Origin: Paraspadella gotoi | Taxonomy: Eukaryota; Chaetognatha | Assembly (NCBI GenBank): GCA_051294375.1 | Contig: CM119264.1 | Location: forward strand, 4,615,352 to 4,679,351 | Direction: 5' to 3' | Length of the DNA stretch: 64,000 nucleotides | Shown: positions 47,611 through 64,000 of the stretch, piece by piece | How the letters are laid out: the number at the start of each line of letters is the position of its first letter | Numbering within the stretch: the stretch's first letter is position 1 | Made by a program: the position numbers and the translations under genes | The notes under the pieces: model-generated | Database searches by the model: none | Seen by the model: only the letters and a program-made list of their open reading frames with translations | Told to the model about the DNA's origin: nothing

Positions 47611-48260
47611 AATTTAATTGAAAAATCTGGCCTCGCCAAAAATAATTATCAAAGCTTAATCAGAATACGACAATATGCAAATGAGATTGATTCACTCAAT
47701 CTCATTTCAGATAATTCACAAATTAATCTGCTACAGTAGTAAAAAAAACCATTTCTTTTCCTAATGTCTGTTTTTCGTGAAACTTGAGCTCATGTTTTGG
47801 AAATCAGTACAAAATTGTCGAGGTAAAAGTAAAAATTTCTTTTCGAGATTGAGTCATAAAAAAAGGCAGTAAAACTATAAAAAGTGATCAGGGAAGCGAT
47901 TTTACCAAAATTCGACTTTTAAATCTCCGTTCTCACCTTCCGACTGGTTTTACCTTTACTTTTCTATCTCACTTTCTTTTCTCCTTATGCCCACCTCCAT
48001 CTTTTATATCTTTCTTTTCATTATTTTCTCTTTTCCCTTTTTTTATTTCGTTCTTTCGTTAAATCTTTAATTATTCTTTCCTTTTCCTTTACTTCATTCA
48101 ATTCTATTTACTTCCTTCAATTTTCTCTATTTTTTTCCTCTTTCCTTTTCCTTTCCTCCTTTTTTCCTTTTCCTTTTTTCCTCCACTTTTTATCGATCGA
48201 CGCGTCTCGAATCTCATTATAATGACGTAGACAGCAGAGACTGGGATTCGCAACGCATCA

Positions 48261-48369
<109 letters not shown>

Positions 48370-49207
48370 GTCTCTCTTTCGCTTATCTCTCTGCTTTATT
48401 CCCCTTTCAATCTCTCTTGCTCTCTGCTTTATTAATTGTTCTTTTTCCAAGAGGTTATCTTACCTCCCACGTTTTTTTTCTTTTTCTCTTATCTTTTTTT
48501 GCGTCTCTTGCTTTAGCTAGTAGTTTTTTTGCTATGGCTCGATTTAAATTGCCTTATTATACAGGTTAATTTTTTTTAATTTTAATGTTTATATATTATA
48601 AAATATATATTAAATATTTTATATATTATATTATTATATTATATATATTATAATATATATTATATTTACAGCTTCATATCACTTGTCTCTCACTTTACCC
48701 TAGTGAGAATCTTCACTTCTCACCCTTCCGCTTAACTTACCCTCATCTTTCGCTCAATTTCATTTAATCTCGGAAATTCCCTTTTCTTCCCCCTTCGTAC
48801 ACATTCCTCCACTTCGCTCCACTCGCCCACCCTACCACCTTCTTCCCCACCCTGCCCCCTGCCCCCTCCCACAACTCACCCCTCGCCTCTCCCCACACGT
48901 CCTCTCCGTCCAACGCCCACACTTCCGCCCACAACCTCGAGTTTCTCTCCTCGCGAGAATTTCGCACCAGAATTTCCTCCAAGAGTCGACCTTCGTTGTG
49001 AGGAAGGGAAGGAGTGAGTTAAGAATGGATAGATATCACTGGGATTCATTCATTCATTCATTTATGCAGACTAATATATAATTCGAACGAATGAAAACGA
49101 ATGAAATAATTGAGCGAATAAATGAGCAAGCTAAGTTAATCAAATAATCGATAAATTATTGTTAAAATTGAAAAGGGCTTATCGAAAAAAATTATGGGTC
49201 TATCCCT

Positions 49208-49294
<87 letters not shown>

Positions 49295-49429
49295 CTCTCG
49301 AAAACCGAACTCACTCGCCATCGGATCGTTTTTCCCCAGTTTTTGATGTTGATGATGTTGTTGATTTCGTTCGTGACGATGCGGATTTCTCGGCGGCCCC
49401 GTCATGCTTGCTCCTTACAGTTCCGACAG

Positions 49430-49600
49430 TGGAATAGGATCCTTGACTGGAATTCTAATTGATTATTCCGCTGGAATTCCTGTCGGAAATTTGATTCCTC
49501 CGTCGGAGATTTTGCTATTGAATGGAATCTTTGACTGGAAATCAATTACATCCCTCCGCTGGAACCCTTGACTGGAATTCTATTCGATTCTTCCACTCTA
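49430..49600. repeat. Degenerate 'gactggaattct' tandem repeat
   Basis: Three to four imperfect units of about 55 bp contain 'ttgactggaattcta', 'gattattccgctggaa' and 'cctccgtcgga'. It is non-coding, upstream of TMEM117. Confidence 0.65.
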
Positions 49601-50697
49601 ATCAAATTTGGATCGCTTCTCTCGAAATTCCCTTGGCTGGAATTCTTCGTTCCTATTTTTTTCTCCCGCCAAATTCGAAATCGAAAATTCCCGCGTAAAA
49701 CTCTCGTCTAGGGATCGATTCTTCTCCGAATAAAAAAAAATAAATTTCCTCGTCGTTCCTTTTTTTTCCCCCGATGCTACGCTATGTTTGCCAGTCGCCA
49801 GTCGCCACACCCCACACCATTCGACCCCTTTTGCTACTTCCCCATCTGCCAATCGCGACATCAGCTCCATGGCTCGTGACCTTTCACCGGCTAAAAGAAA
49901 AAAAAAAAAAAAAAGAAAAAAAAAATCCAATTTAAATCCAGGGAAAATTCAATTTTAAGGTCACCTCACTCTGAGAAGCCAATTGACGAGATTAAAACGA
50001 CAAACGCAGACGACGAGACGTCGGAAGTTCCCTTAAAAAAAGTTATCTTTTTAAAGTCCCTCTGAATCTCGGATGTAGGGTCCCCTTAAAGACTTTAGAT
50101 TTAACCCCCTTCTCCTCTTAAAGCGTTTCCATTTTCACCTCCTTACTCCTTTAGAGTCAATCTATTAATCCGTTCGTTTCCTTCATCCATACATCCATTC
50201 ATCCATATATACAGCAATCCGATCCGTCTATCTATCCCGTTATATGAAATTATGAATCCATCTGTGACTTCGTTCCATTTATATTAATTTAGTTATACAT
50301 CGATCCATCGGTCTGTTTCGTGTATTCTTTTTACAAATATTTAATTCATCATCCCATCTGCTCCGTTCATCCATTTATCCGTTTATCCATTCATCTATCT
50401 GTCCGTCTATCATCCATTCCGTCAAACAATCCGTCAACTCTATCCATTTTTCCGTACATCAATCCATCCCTCATTCTCTCTCTCCCTTTTTATTCCTTTC
50501 AAACTCACCCACCCCCCCTAAATACCCCCCCCCTAATTACTCCCCCCCTTCATTCCAATCAGAGCGAAAAAAACGATGTTCGTTTCAACCTTCGAACGAG
50601 CGACGACGACGACGATGGCGACGACGTTGGCAACGGCGACGACGGCTGCGGCTCCGGCGGCGGCGGCGGCGGCGACTCCGGCGTGGAAAAGGCGTGG

Positions 50698-55489
<4,792 letters not shown>

Positions 55490-57700
55490 GACGCTAAGGA
55501 CTCGGACTAAAGAACGAGGTCTGAACCCGAGAATCGAGATCGTCGGAAAAGAAAGGGGATCAAAACCCTGAAACCCAGAAACCAACGCCTTACGCCAAAA
55601 CTTGATTTCCGGTTTCGCCTTTGAAAACAATTTCAAGAAAACAATTGAGGAAACAGATGAACAAAAAAATGAAACAAAGAAACGATGAAGTGGAAAGCGT
55701 TTTTGTGATAATCGTGTAATGCCGTGACACGTCGCCCTCGAAGCAACGCCGTCGCCAATGCTGTGAATTGTGTCTCTTTTTCACTGTTAAACGCTAAATT
55801 CTAAACTTTGACCAGTAAATTGAATCGACGACCCAATCGTATGTCTAATGTCTGTGCTAAGAAGGAAATTACGTGTTTAAATTTAGTGATTGACGAAGTT
55901 GAAATTATTTAAAATCGCAAATTAAATATAAACAACAGAACGAACGGAAAGGTGATGTTTTTTGTGAATATTATTTGGCCGAAACGTTTATAATGGATTA
56001 TCTCGAAAAGTCTTTGGTTTTGGTGATAGCTTTCTTTTTTCAACAGAGTTATCGTAAATTTGTTTAAAACAAACTATTTTCACTCTTCGTATTAATCTGT
56101 TCGACGCTACTATTTTATATTTACTCCAATCACTTTTAATTTATAGGAATTTAAAAACAAACTATGATTACGTTAATACAAACACGACGACAATCTTTAG
56201 CTTAGAAATGTTTTTTTCATTCACTTTTGTTGTTCATTTTTTTGATTTTAACGAATAGAATTCCGTCTTTCGCGAGTGAATCCAATCTCATCTAAATAAA
56301 ATCAAAGTTGATGAAACGGGAAGTTTTATGGTGAAAGACCAAAGGAAGTTCATTGTGATTCATAGTGATATATGATTATTTAAAGATAGGGGGCATTGAG
56401 AAATGTTTTTATTTTTAACCTTTCTCCAATTTTGATGGGATATTTGGCCTGATTTAACTTAAAAACCAGAAAATTTCGAATTTAATACGAGTCAAAGACT
56501 CAGCAGAAGAAGCAGACAAAGGAGATTAAGCGGCGAGATTTAAATTTAAGAAGAATTGAAATGAAATCTGATTTTTTAATCGAGCGGATTTGTTTTCATT
56601 AAAAAAAAAAAACAGATGGCATTCTTTGAATTTTTATCAAAGTTGTTTTGTAGTACGTCTTCCTAGTTCGAAAGTATAGTCCTTTCGCGTATAATAAGTT
56701 TGTAGATTGTTCTTCCGAGTCGTTCATAGATAGTGAAATGTATTCCGGCTTGTCAAAACTAAATATTCGTTATTACACTTTATTACAGATTCTTCCTTAC
56801 AATGAAGTTCGTTCCTAAACTTGTCTGTTACGTGTAAATATATACCTTTATTTTTGACTTTTCACAAAATTGAGTTTGCTTTTTATAATTTTTTTTTTAG
56901 AATAGTGATCATAGTTATCTATGGAGTAAATAAGTAAAAGTAAATCAACAAATAGATGAAATCTATCTCTAAAATCTAATATATTTAGCTGCAACAGGAA
57001 GAACGTAAGATTACGTATAATAACCTAACTTTAACGTAAGATGAGACTTAACTTCAACTTAATTTTATTTAAACCTACTAAATATACGACTTTATATTTA
57101 ATCTAAATATATTGTTAAACTTATTTCTAATTTTTAAACCTAACCCCTAACCCTAAATACTAGTCACTAACCTAAATCACTAACCATATCCCTAACCTCT
57201 AACTTAATCTTTAACTTTAAAAATTGAGCTAATTACGAATTCAGAATAAAGTGGGGCGTTGTTGGATTAAAAGGCCAAGAATAAACGACGGAATTTCAAA
57301 ATGAGAAAAAGATTCTCCGGAAAGATTTTCGAGAATCCCGAATCGGCCTCCGCCCATGCATGATTTATACTCCTTCAAGTCTGGCTCGACTCATTTTAAA
57401 GTGCAACGCCACCCTCTTTCTTGTTGTCGTTGTTGTTGATCTCGTCGTCCAGATTTCGAACCCCACTACCTTTCCCTTAAAACTCCTGGCCTCACTTTTA
57501 ACTTACCTAAACTTTCGCTAATTTTGTTTACGTATTGTTTCAAGGAGGAAAGGCGCGTCCCGCGGGACGGATTTTTTGTCATCTGCGATTTTTTTTTCTG
57601 GGTCATCGAAATTTGGGGCAGAAATAATCTCGATTTCTACAAACAACACCCAAAACTACGACGGCAGAAATTTCGTTTATTAAAAACATTGAGCGATATC
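55490..57700 (+). other. 3' flank of TMEM117 and AT-rich intergenic DNA
   Basis: No further exon is supported. A poly(A) signal AATAAA is at 56295-56300. At about 57120-57215 is a degenerate CCTAACC-type stretch resembling an old telomere-like repeat. Confidence 0.5.
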
Positions 57701-57771
57701 AAAGGATTTGTTTATTATTGTCCTTTCGATTCATTCAGTCATTGAATAAGGAAAACCTTTTTGTTCAATTA

Positions 57772-57862
57772 TCAGCCGATCGGTGACGAAATCGACGTCA
57801 CAAAATCTCGAACAGAAATCTGCTGGGAGATTTTGAGATTCATGTCGTAGTCGATCGGCTGA
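57772..57862. ncRNA. 91-bp near-perfect hairpin, microRNA-precursor-like
   Basis: TCAGCCGATCG (57772-57782) pairs exactly with CGATCGGCTGA (57852-57862), and CAAAATCTC pairs with GAGATTTTG further in. The segment between them also pairs with a few mismatches, leaving a loop of about 17 nt. Length, arm complementarity and loop size fit a pre-miRNA. A miniature inverted-repeat transposon is the main alternative. Confidence 0.45.
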
Positions 57863-57964
57863 AATAGTCCTTGTTCTTTTATTGATACATTTATTAGCTA
57901 AACGCTGTTTCACGTGTTAACTTTAGAGTGATAAAATATCGATATCTATAAAATAAGGCGTAAA

Positions 57965-57966
<2 letters not shown>

Positions 57967-58021
<55 letters not shown>

Positions 58022-58183
58022 TCTCTTCTCTCTCTCTCTCTCTCTCTCTCGCCTCTCTCTCAGACACAAAAAACACACACAGACCCAAAAAAAAAAGAAA
58101 TTCGAGATTTAAATTTTTCTATTTCAATGAAATTTTCATTTCGATCCAGTTTTTTATCGCGACAAAGAAAGCTCTCTCTCTCT

Positions 58184-58258
<75 letters not shown>

Positions 58259-58273
58259 CTCTCTCTCTCTCTC
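57967..58273. repeat. Two interrupted (CT)n tracts
   Basis: Tracts at 57967-58060 and 58171-58273, separated by about 110 bp of unique AT-rich sequence. Confidence 0.9.
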
Positions 58274-58424
58274 GCGTCCGTAAAGGAACCGGTTTCTGCT
58301 CTAGCCTTTTTCAGGTCGACCGCCCTTCGACTTCGGCGACGCATCGAACCAAATCTCAAATCAGACGAAATTATAAAATTTTTTTAAAATTCTAAATATA
58401 ATATCGATGGAACTTCATTTACAG

Positions 58425-58560
58425 GTCGACCAAAAAAAATAATAATTACCGCGTTTTCTTTCTCAACCGTTCGCTTGGGCGTGGTGCGATCGACGACCCC
58501 GGTCGCCATAACGCCGACGCCGACGNNNNNNNNNNCGACGACGACGACGTCAAGAGTTAA
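58425..58560 (+). CDS. Possible terminal exon interrupted by a gap, unrecognised
   Basis: After an acceptor TTTACAG|GT, one frame reads RPKKIIITAFSFSTVRLGVV followed by a Thr/Pro-rich stretch into a run of ten N (58526-58535), then an Asp run and stop (DVKS*). No upstream exon was found. Evidence is limited to composition and the acceptor. Confidence 0.25.
58526..58535. other. Small gap (10 N)
   Basis: Ten N inside a run of gac/cga repeats. Confidence 1.
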
Positions 58561-58969
58561 AAGGGAGGAAACTAAAAACTCCCCTCGCTAATCCGGATAC
58601 TTTAAAGTCAATAATCCGAAACGATTTTTTTTTTCTTTTTGCTTCAGTTTTTATCATATTTTACTTTATAATTTATTGTCGGTATTCAACATAAGTTCCT
58701 TGTGACAAAACTGGACAATATTCTACTGTAATGTACAAATCGAAATTGGTTTTAAATTCAAGTTACGTAATTAGCCCTCGTCTTGTAATGATCGTAATTG
58801 ATCGACGAGTTGACAATCTTCTTAAGTAATTCTTTAAAAAAAACTGTGTGGTCATGACTCAAAACTGAGATCGGCGGAATTGAAAGAGTGGCATCAGGGG
58901 AGTGACAAGTGTGTGTCACGGACGTAGCAGCGCCTTTCTCACTTCCGCCGCTTCTTCCGTCTTCCCGTC

Positions 58970-60380
58970 ATGGGACCGAATTTGCGAACTTTCGTAGTGA
59001 CGGTTCTATGGATCATCTTCGTCCTCACCTGCGCCGGGATCATTCAGGTGAGGTCGAATAGGGTTAGAGATTAAATTAGATATTAGGGTTAATGATTTGG
59101 CTTGAATATTTGGGTTCAAATTATTATCAAGGATTAGGAACAGAAACGTCACTATTGTATTATTATAATACTATTTAGTAATAGTATATTTTATGTTAAT
59201 ATTTATCTAATTTTAATATAGTATCTCGAAGACACCGAAGATCGAAACCTTCGTCAAGAATTCTCCACGGCCTTCGAGAAGTTCTTGGCCGAAGTCAATG
59301 GCGCCCATCAGCCGGGCGCCGCTCCGCCCGGCGCTCCCCAGCCAGGAGTCTGTCTCTCCAGCGATAAACTGATGGAGTTTGTCAAATCGATCGAACTTCC
59401 CATCACGAGAGGATATTTAGCGAATACCAGGTTTGCTTGGTAGAGAGAGGGGTGAGCAAATTGGTAAGCTTGTTTGGGAGAGGCTAGAGAGCGAAGCTTG
59501 GTTGGATGAAAGGGAAGAGCAAAAGGCGAAGCTTGCTTGGAAGACCAAAAGGGGAAGCTTGCTTGTAAGAGAGGGAGGAGCAAAAGACTAAGCGTTTTTA
59601 TGAGCGAAGGAAGTGCTTGAAAGAAGAGAAATATAGAACTGAGCTTTCCAATGGAGTAAAAATTTCCTTTTTTGATCTTTTCTTGCCACGAGGAAGAAAG
59701 GAAAAATCTTTTAATTAAATTGGTAAACCAATATAAAAATTATCCATTCATTTAATAAATAAGCTATCTTGCCCCTGACTTTAGACAGGCTTTGGTGGTT
59801 TTAATGAGTTAATTTATTGAGAACGTCACAATATTTCGAAGGCTTCTGCCTTCATCAAAAGTACAAATATATATTTTTCTCATGGCAAGAAAATCTTGCC
59901 AGAATGAATTCATTGAAAAACTACGTAAAAACTTCATCTTGTTTGTATCTAGCGAAATGTCGCGCTTTCTAAAAAAGAACTAAAAGAGATTTGCTTTAAG
60001 TAATGATATGCGGGTAGCCTGGGATGATTTTGTTCAACGGAGAGATTTTCTTTAAAAGTTAGCGATTCAAGTTAAACCAGCTTTGAGTCTAACTAGTAGG
60101 TTAGGCCTTTCAAGTTAGAAAATCCGACAAAAACTAACCGTTAATCACCGGTTTCATTGTCATTTCGTCATCGCAACGCTATCATTAGGTATCATTACTG
60201 AACAGTTAGGAATTAAGTTTGGTTTCTAAAAACTGACTCTTGTAAATGTGCGAGACTTACCGCTTCTTTCAGAGCAGATTTTAGCAGTAAATAACCACTT
60301 TTTTTGCTCCGGCTCAAATATAATTCTCAACCTGAAGAGAGAGAACAAACAATGAGCCTTTGGCTTCGGTTGCTCTCTCT

Positions 60381-60451
<71 letters not shown>

Positions 60452-63119
60452 AAAAAGAGAGAATAAATATACTTTTATCGCGATTGGAATCGAGTTTCAC
60501 TCTGGGGAAAAAATGACATTCGCGGGCGTGAACTTTAATTTGCAGACATGTTTGCATTTTAAATTAAAGTTGAACTTGAACGTTTACGATGAGGATAATG
60601 ACGATTATTTCTTGTCGTTGTAGATAATGGCCATTTGGCCATGATCATTATAATGTAGCGATAATGATGTCGAAGAAGAAGCTGATAATAATGACGATGA
60701 TGAATATGATGTCTAACGATGACCAATGAAGACGATTCCACATCCCCGGCCCCCTCCACAGATTCTCTTTCCTCAACGCCACCTTCCCCGGCGCTCGCCC
60801 GCTCTACACGGTGGGACTTTGACAATTCTCTCTTCTTCATCTGCGCCCTCGTGGCACGACGAGTGAAAGATGGTTCTATATCGAGTTCGGGCAAGGTTTC
60901 TCCGTCGCCGTCGTCGTGTCGTCGGCGTCCCTTTCACCATCCTCCTCTTCTCCGTGTGGATCGAGCGGCTGCTTCACTTGACGACGGTTGGAGGAAGAGA
61001 TGACGTGGCGCTGAGGAGGAGGGGATGTCGGCCGTCGCCTCCAAGGTTTGCGACGCGAGGGGGGGAGGGAAGGATATTTATATGCGCACCTAGGAATAAC
61101 TCTTTTTACTATTACATAATGCAAATTGCACATTTAGTATTGACAGACGTTTCTACTGTTTTACATCTACAGCGTTTTTTTTTTGAAAAGCGTGGTTGTA
61201 AGTTAACATGGTCATAAATAATTGTTGCAACAAATTTAATCTTAAGACACTATCGAAGTTTCTCGTGAGCAAAAACTTGATAGGGCTGGAGCCAGAATTT
61301 TGTTTCAACTAGAAAGAGAGTTTAAGGGGACGATGCGAGCGGAGGCGAAAGAGAGATGACAACTCCGTGCTGAGAAACGAGTGGATTCGTTTTCGGCTTC
61401 TATACGTTATAATATTACAGTTTAATTTTACTCAAGGTTTTTTATGAGAGAATTATAGTCTACATTCTAGCATGGGCACATCATGTCACATGTGTAGTTG
61501 ATCTTTGTCGCGATGTATGTGTTGCAGTTGAGTTTGATCAAATCCGCGTATTTTCGCCTAAGGATTATACGATGCATAAAAGTTTGAAATATACATCTCT
61601 CTATATCGGCATCGAGCTTTCGTCGCCGCTTAATTAAAGCGAGTAGGGTAGTCCGAGAAATTTGCTATTATGATCCCTTCTCGACCGTCCCTCAGCGGAA
61701 AAATTCATGCAAATGGAAATATGCAATTTTCTTATCGACCTAGCATTTACGCCGCTTGCATATCTTATTCACGTTCGGGAATACGATACTCGTGCAGAAC
61801 CAGCATATTTGATATCGTAGTTATTATCAATGACGATGAAAATATGAAATTCATTTTTTCATCTTTCTTGCTTTGATTATTATTTTCATATTTCGATTTT
61901 TAATCTCTGTTTGAATTTATTCTTATTTGAAATGTAACTTTTAAGATTAGACATTAAGCGCAGATTTTATGGAAGAAAGTAGTGACGAAATGGCAAAGCA
62001 TTAACTACGCGTAAACGAAGCTAACGTGAACTTGATTCAAGGAAATGTTATCTCTCTCTCTCTTCTCTCATTCTCTCATCTCTCTCTTCTCTCTCTCTCA
62101 ATCTCTCTCTCCTCTCTCTTCTCATTCTCTCTACTCTCCTCTACAAATCATATCCCCCACTCGTTACATTCTTACCCTTTATTCTCTCTCCCCCTGATTC
62201 TACCTCACAACCCCTCCTCCCTCTTTCCCACCTCTCCCCCTCTCTCCTCCCCCTCTCTCATCAGAGCGACGCATCCTCTCCATCATCTGTCGTCGCCGTC
62301 GTCGTCTCGTCGTCGCTCCCCGCTCTTCTCATTCACCGCCTGTTGAGACTGGATCTGGTCCATCACTCACCAACAATCTATTACTAAGCGTCACTTACCT
62401 CGCGGACGGCGGGGCTTGGGAGACTTCGTCCCTACCAAAGGTGAAGGAATGATGATGGAGATGATGTGTGATGAGTGGTGCATTGATGAAGATGAAGATG
62501 ATGAGTGATGATGATGATGATGTGATAGATGATTAGAGATAGGATGTGTACATATGATTGATATTACATGATTTTATAGTCACCGAGTGATGATCGAATG
62601 AAATTGATATATGACACATGTGTCAAATGTTCGATGCATTATACAGTGATGATGAAGATTATGGGCGACGACAACGAAGACATCGATGCGAGGATAGATG
62701 ATAATTGATAGATTATGATAATCCATGCATGAATACGATGATGTCGTTAATGAAAAAAGTCGACAGATCAATGATAATGAAGTAACGTGATAATGATAAA
62801 CCCAAACAACGCCATCTTCCTCTTCTCAGGCTCAACGTGCTACGAACGTCGCTCTATCAATCGTCGTCGCCGTTTTACACTGTCAACGGCCGTCATGCTG
62901 ACGATGTTCGTCCTCGCTAATTTCTTCGAGGTCTTCGAGATGGGAGGCGTCGACGACGAGACGACACGGACGAACGGACGAACGGAAGACCGCTTCAAAA
63001 AGTCGCGGCGACGAGCGGGGCGGCGGCTGCTGAGCCCGCCGCGGTCCAATGTGATCGTCCGGAAGATTCGACTCTCAAAGCGAAGATCACGACTTTTATC
63101 TCACGTTCTATGGCCGTGA
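58970..63119 (+). CDS. Two-pore-domain potassium channel (K2P, TWIK-like), with frame breaks
   Basis: Exon 1 (58970-59047) gives the first membrane helix, and exon 2 (59222-59430) reads YLEDTEDRNLRQEFSTAFEK, then VCLSSDKLMEFVKS. This follows the TWIK-type extracellular cap, including the cysteine (residue 70) that bridges subunits in TWIK-1 (Cys69). In 60762-61045 are WDFDNSLFF (pore helix 1, 60812-60838) and VVGVPFTILLF (TM2, 60918-60950), in different frames. Exon 62265-62440 has the second filter GLGDFVP (62413-62433) and joins in phase 1 to the last exon, 62830-63119, with LANFFEVFEM, like TWIK TM4 LETFCELHEL. K2P channels are dimers that carry background potassium current. The first filter (TTxGYG) is not recognisable, and frames shift at least twice. 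Either the sequence has indel errors or the gene is decaying. Confidence 0.72.
59431..59620. repeat. Degenerate minisatellite after the K2P exon 2 donor
   Basis: Imperfect units share 'gcttgcttgg.agag', 'agcaaa..g' and 'gcgaagctt'. The first unit overlaps the splice donor (CCAG|GTTTGCTTGG), so exon-end sequence has been copied into the intron. Confidence 0.6.
59775..59880 (-). mobile_element. Retroelement-end-like fragment with hammerhead-like motif
   Basis: On the minus strand, TGATGAAGGCAGAAGCCTTC followed by GAAAT (59833-59857) has the order of a hammerhead core (UGAUGA, small stem-loop, GAAA). The flank is AT-rich. The first base of CUGAUGA is changed to T and GAAAC to GAAAT, so it is probably inactive. 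It lies in K2P intron 2. Confidence 0.4.
60378..60452. repeat. (CT)n microsatellite in the K2P gene
   Basis: Interrupted CT tract in the intron before the pore-1 exon. Another CT-rich stretch is at 62050-62140. Confidence 0.9.
62450..62560. repeat. Degenerate (GAT)n repeat in the last K2P intron
   Basis: Imperfect gat/gatgat runs between the exon ending at 62440 and the last exon at 62830. Confidence 0.8.
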
Positions 63120-63674
63120 TTGATAAGGACGCGTTTGATAGAGAGGATGAGACGTGAGGGTGTGATTTGTGTTTTATGATAGGAGTTGGTGCAAGGAGGT
63201 TGTGATAGATATGAAGAATAGGCATGGTTGTGAATAGTAATGATGATAGTGATGGGGGTGCGAAAAGGCATGAAAAACTGCGCCGTCCCGGAGTCTGGAC
63301 CTTTCATCAGTTGACATGATACGGCCTGGAATAAACGTTAAAGCGTTGTCACTGCAACGCCTTATCGTTATCGCAACCTTATTCACAACCTTTGATGAGC
63401 GTCTGATATTTCTTACCCAATCGAACGTTTTAATTTGATTATCGTTTAATATATTAATCGCGCGAGAGAAGTTGAAAGTCTTAAATCACTTTTCAGTGAA
63501 GTCTACTCTAACTTTTCTGTTTTAAAACCCCAGTTTTTTTTTAGATATATAGAAATTTCTCACTGCATTACATTTTATACTTGCTCAAAATACAATGCCT
63601 TAAAACCTTTTATTTTTATGACGCGTCCTTTCGCAGAAACTTTTCAGAGTAGAGCTATGAGCTGTTTTTAGGTT

Positions 63675-63930
63675 GTGCGCGAGTTCTCGCTGAGCAACTT
63701 CCATAAGTCACTTTTCGGTGGTCTGCTCTAGTTCGGTCTTTATGTCTGGCCTGTCGGTCTGTCCCATAGTCACTGTTAAAATGCTCTATACTTTCATATA
63801 GTTGGCTTGCTCATTTGTTCACTGACAGGAAAAACACCTGAAATCGAAGGGATCTGCTTAGCGCCGCCTTCAGAAACCCTAAAACTATAAAGAAATAAAA
63901 GGCCAAATTTCGATTGCAAGCGGCAAAGAA
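63675..63930 (+). repeat. Dispersed repeat family, copy 3
   Basis: Same order of words as 45525-45760: gagcaacttccataagtcac, 'tttcggt', 'gtctgtccca', 'ctgttaaaatgc', 'ttgctcatttgtt', 'tagcgccgccttcag'. It is more diverged. Confidence 0.8.
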
Positions 63931-64000
63931 AGTTTTTCTATGTTTTGTCATTTCTCCCCCTTTCCCCCCTCCCCCCCCTATGGGAAAAATTAAAGTCACC

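Overview
The window is eukaryotic DNA from an animal. Genes are split by short introns with canonical GT..AG borders, intergenic DNA is AT-rich and full of long (CT)n/(GA)n tracts, and the three genes I can name are membrane proteins with clear human relatives. The repeats (a BEL/Pao-type gag, minisatellite-bearing elements, hammerhead-like motifs) suggest an invertebrate. I cannot name the phylum.

Layout. 1-4.45 kb: an XK-related (XKR-like) partial gene on the minus strand, then small inverted repeats, a hammerhead-like motif and a composite tandem-repeat block. 4.5-6.4 kb: an LTR element with identical 339-bp direct repeats that holds only a gag-like ORF. 6.7-9.1 kb: one possible F-box exon and simple repeats. 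9.17-20.45 kb: gene-bearing segment 'A', with a terminal exon of an unknown gene (12.6 kb, +), a possible small gene (12.0-12.4 kb, -), a promoter-like cluster of five CCAAT boxes (14.1 kb) and a complete TMEM53 homologue (15.1-16.9 kb, -). 18.9-22.1 kb is extremely pyrimidine-rich. After a 25-N gap, 23.5-36.1 kb repeats segment A ('copy B') with dense small insertions and deletions, including a broken second TMEM53. 36.15-39.67 kb holds two related elements with inverted ends, both set in CT tracts. After a second 25-N gap, 39.8-40.7 kb repeats 22.1-23.5 kb. 40.7-50.5 kb has an orphan minus-strand exon, low-complexity GC-rich exon candidates and copies of a dispersed repeat. 50.7-55.5 kb is a complete six-exon TMEM117 homologue (+). 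58.97-63.12 kb is a two-pore-domain potassium channel gene (TWIK-like, +) whose exons need frame changes to read through.

No operon-like logic applies. The named genes are independent single-copy-type membrane or organelle proteins. The most notable signals are the internal near-duplication (probably a haplotig or unpolished gap fill), the CT-tract-associated inverted-end elements, the gag-only LTR element, the tandemly copied splice donor in TMEM117, the missing histidines in the TMEM53 homologue, the damaged selectivity-filter region of the K2P gene, and a 91-bp hairpin resembling a microRNA precursor.
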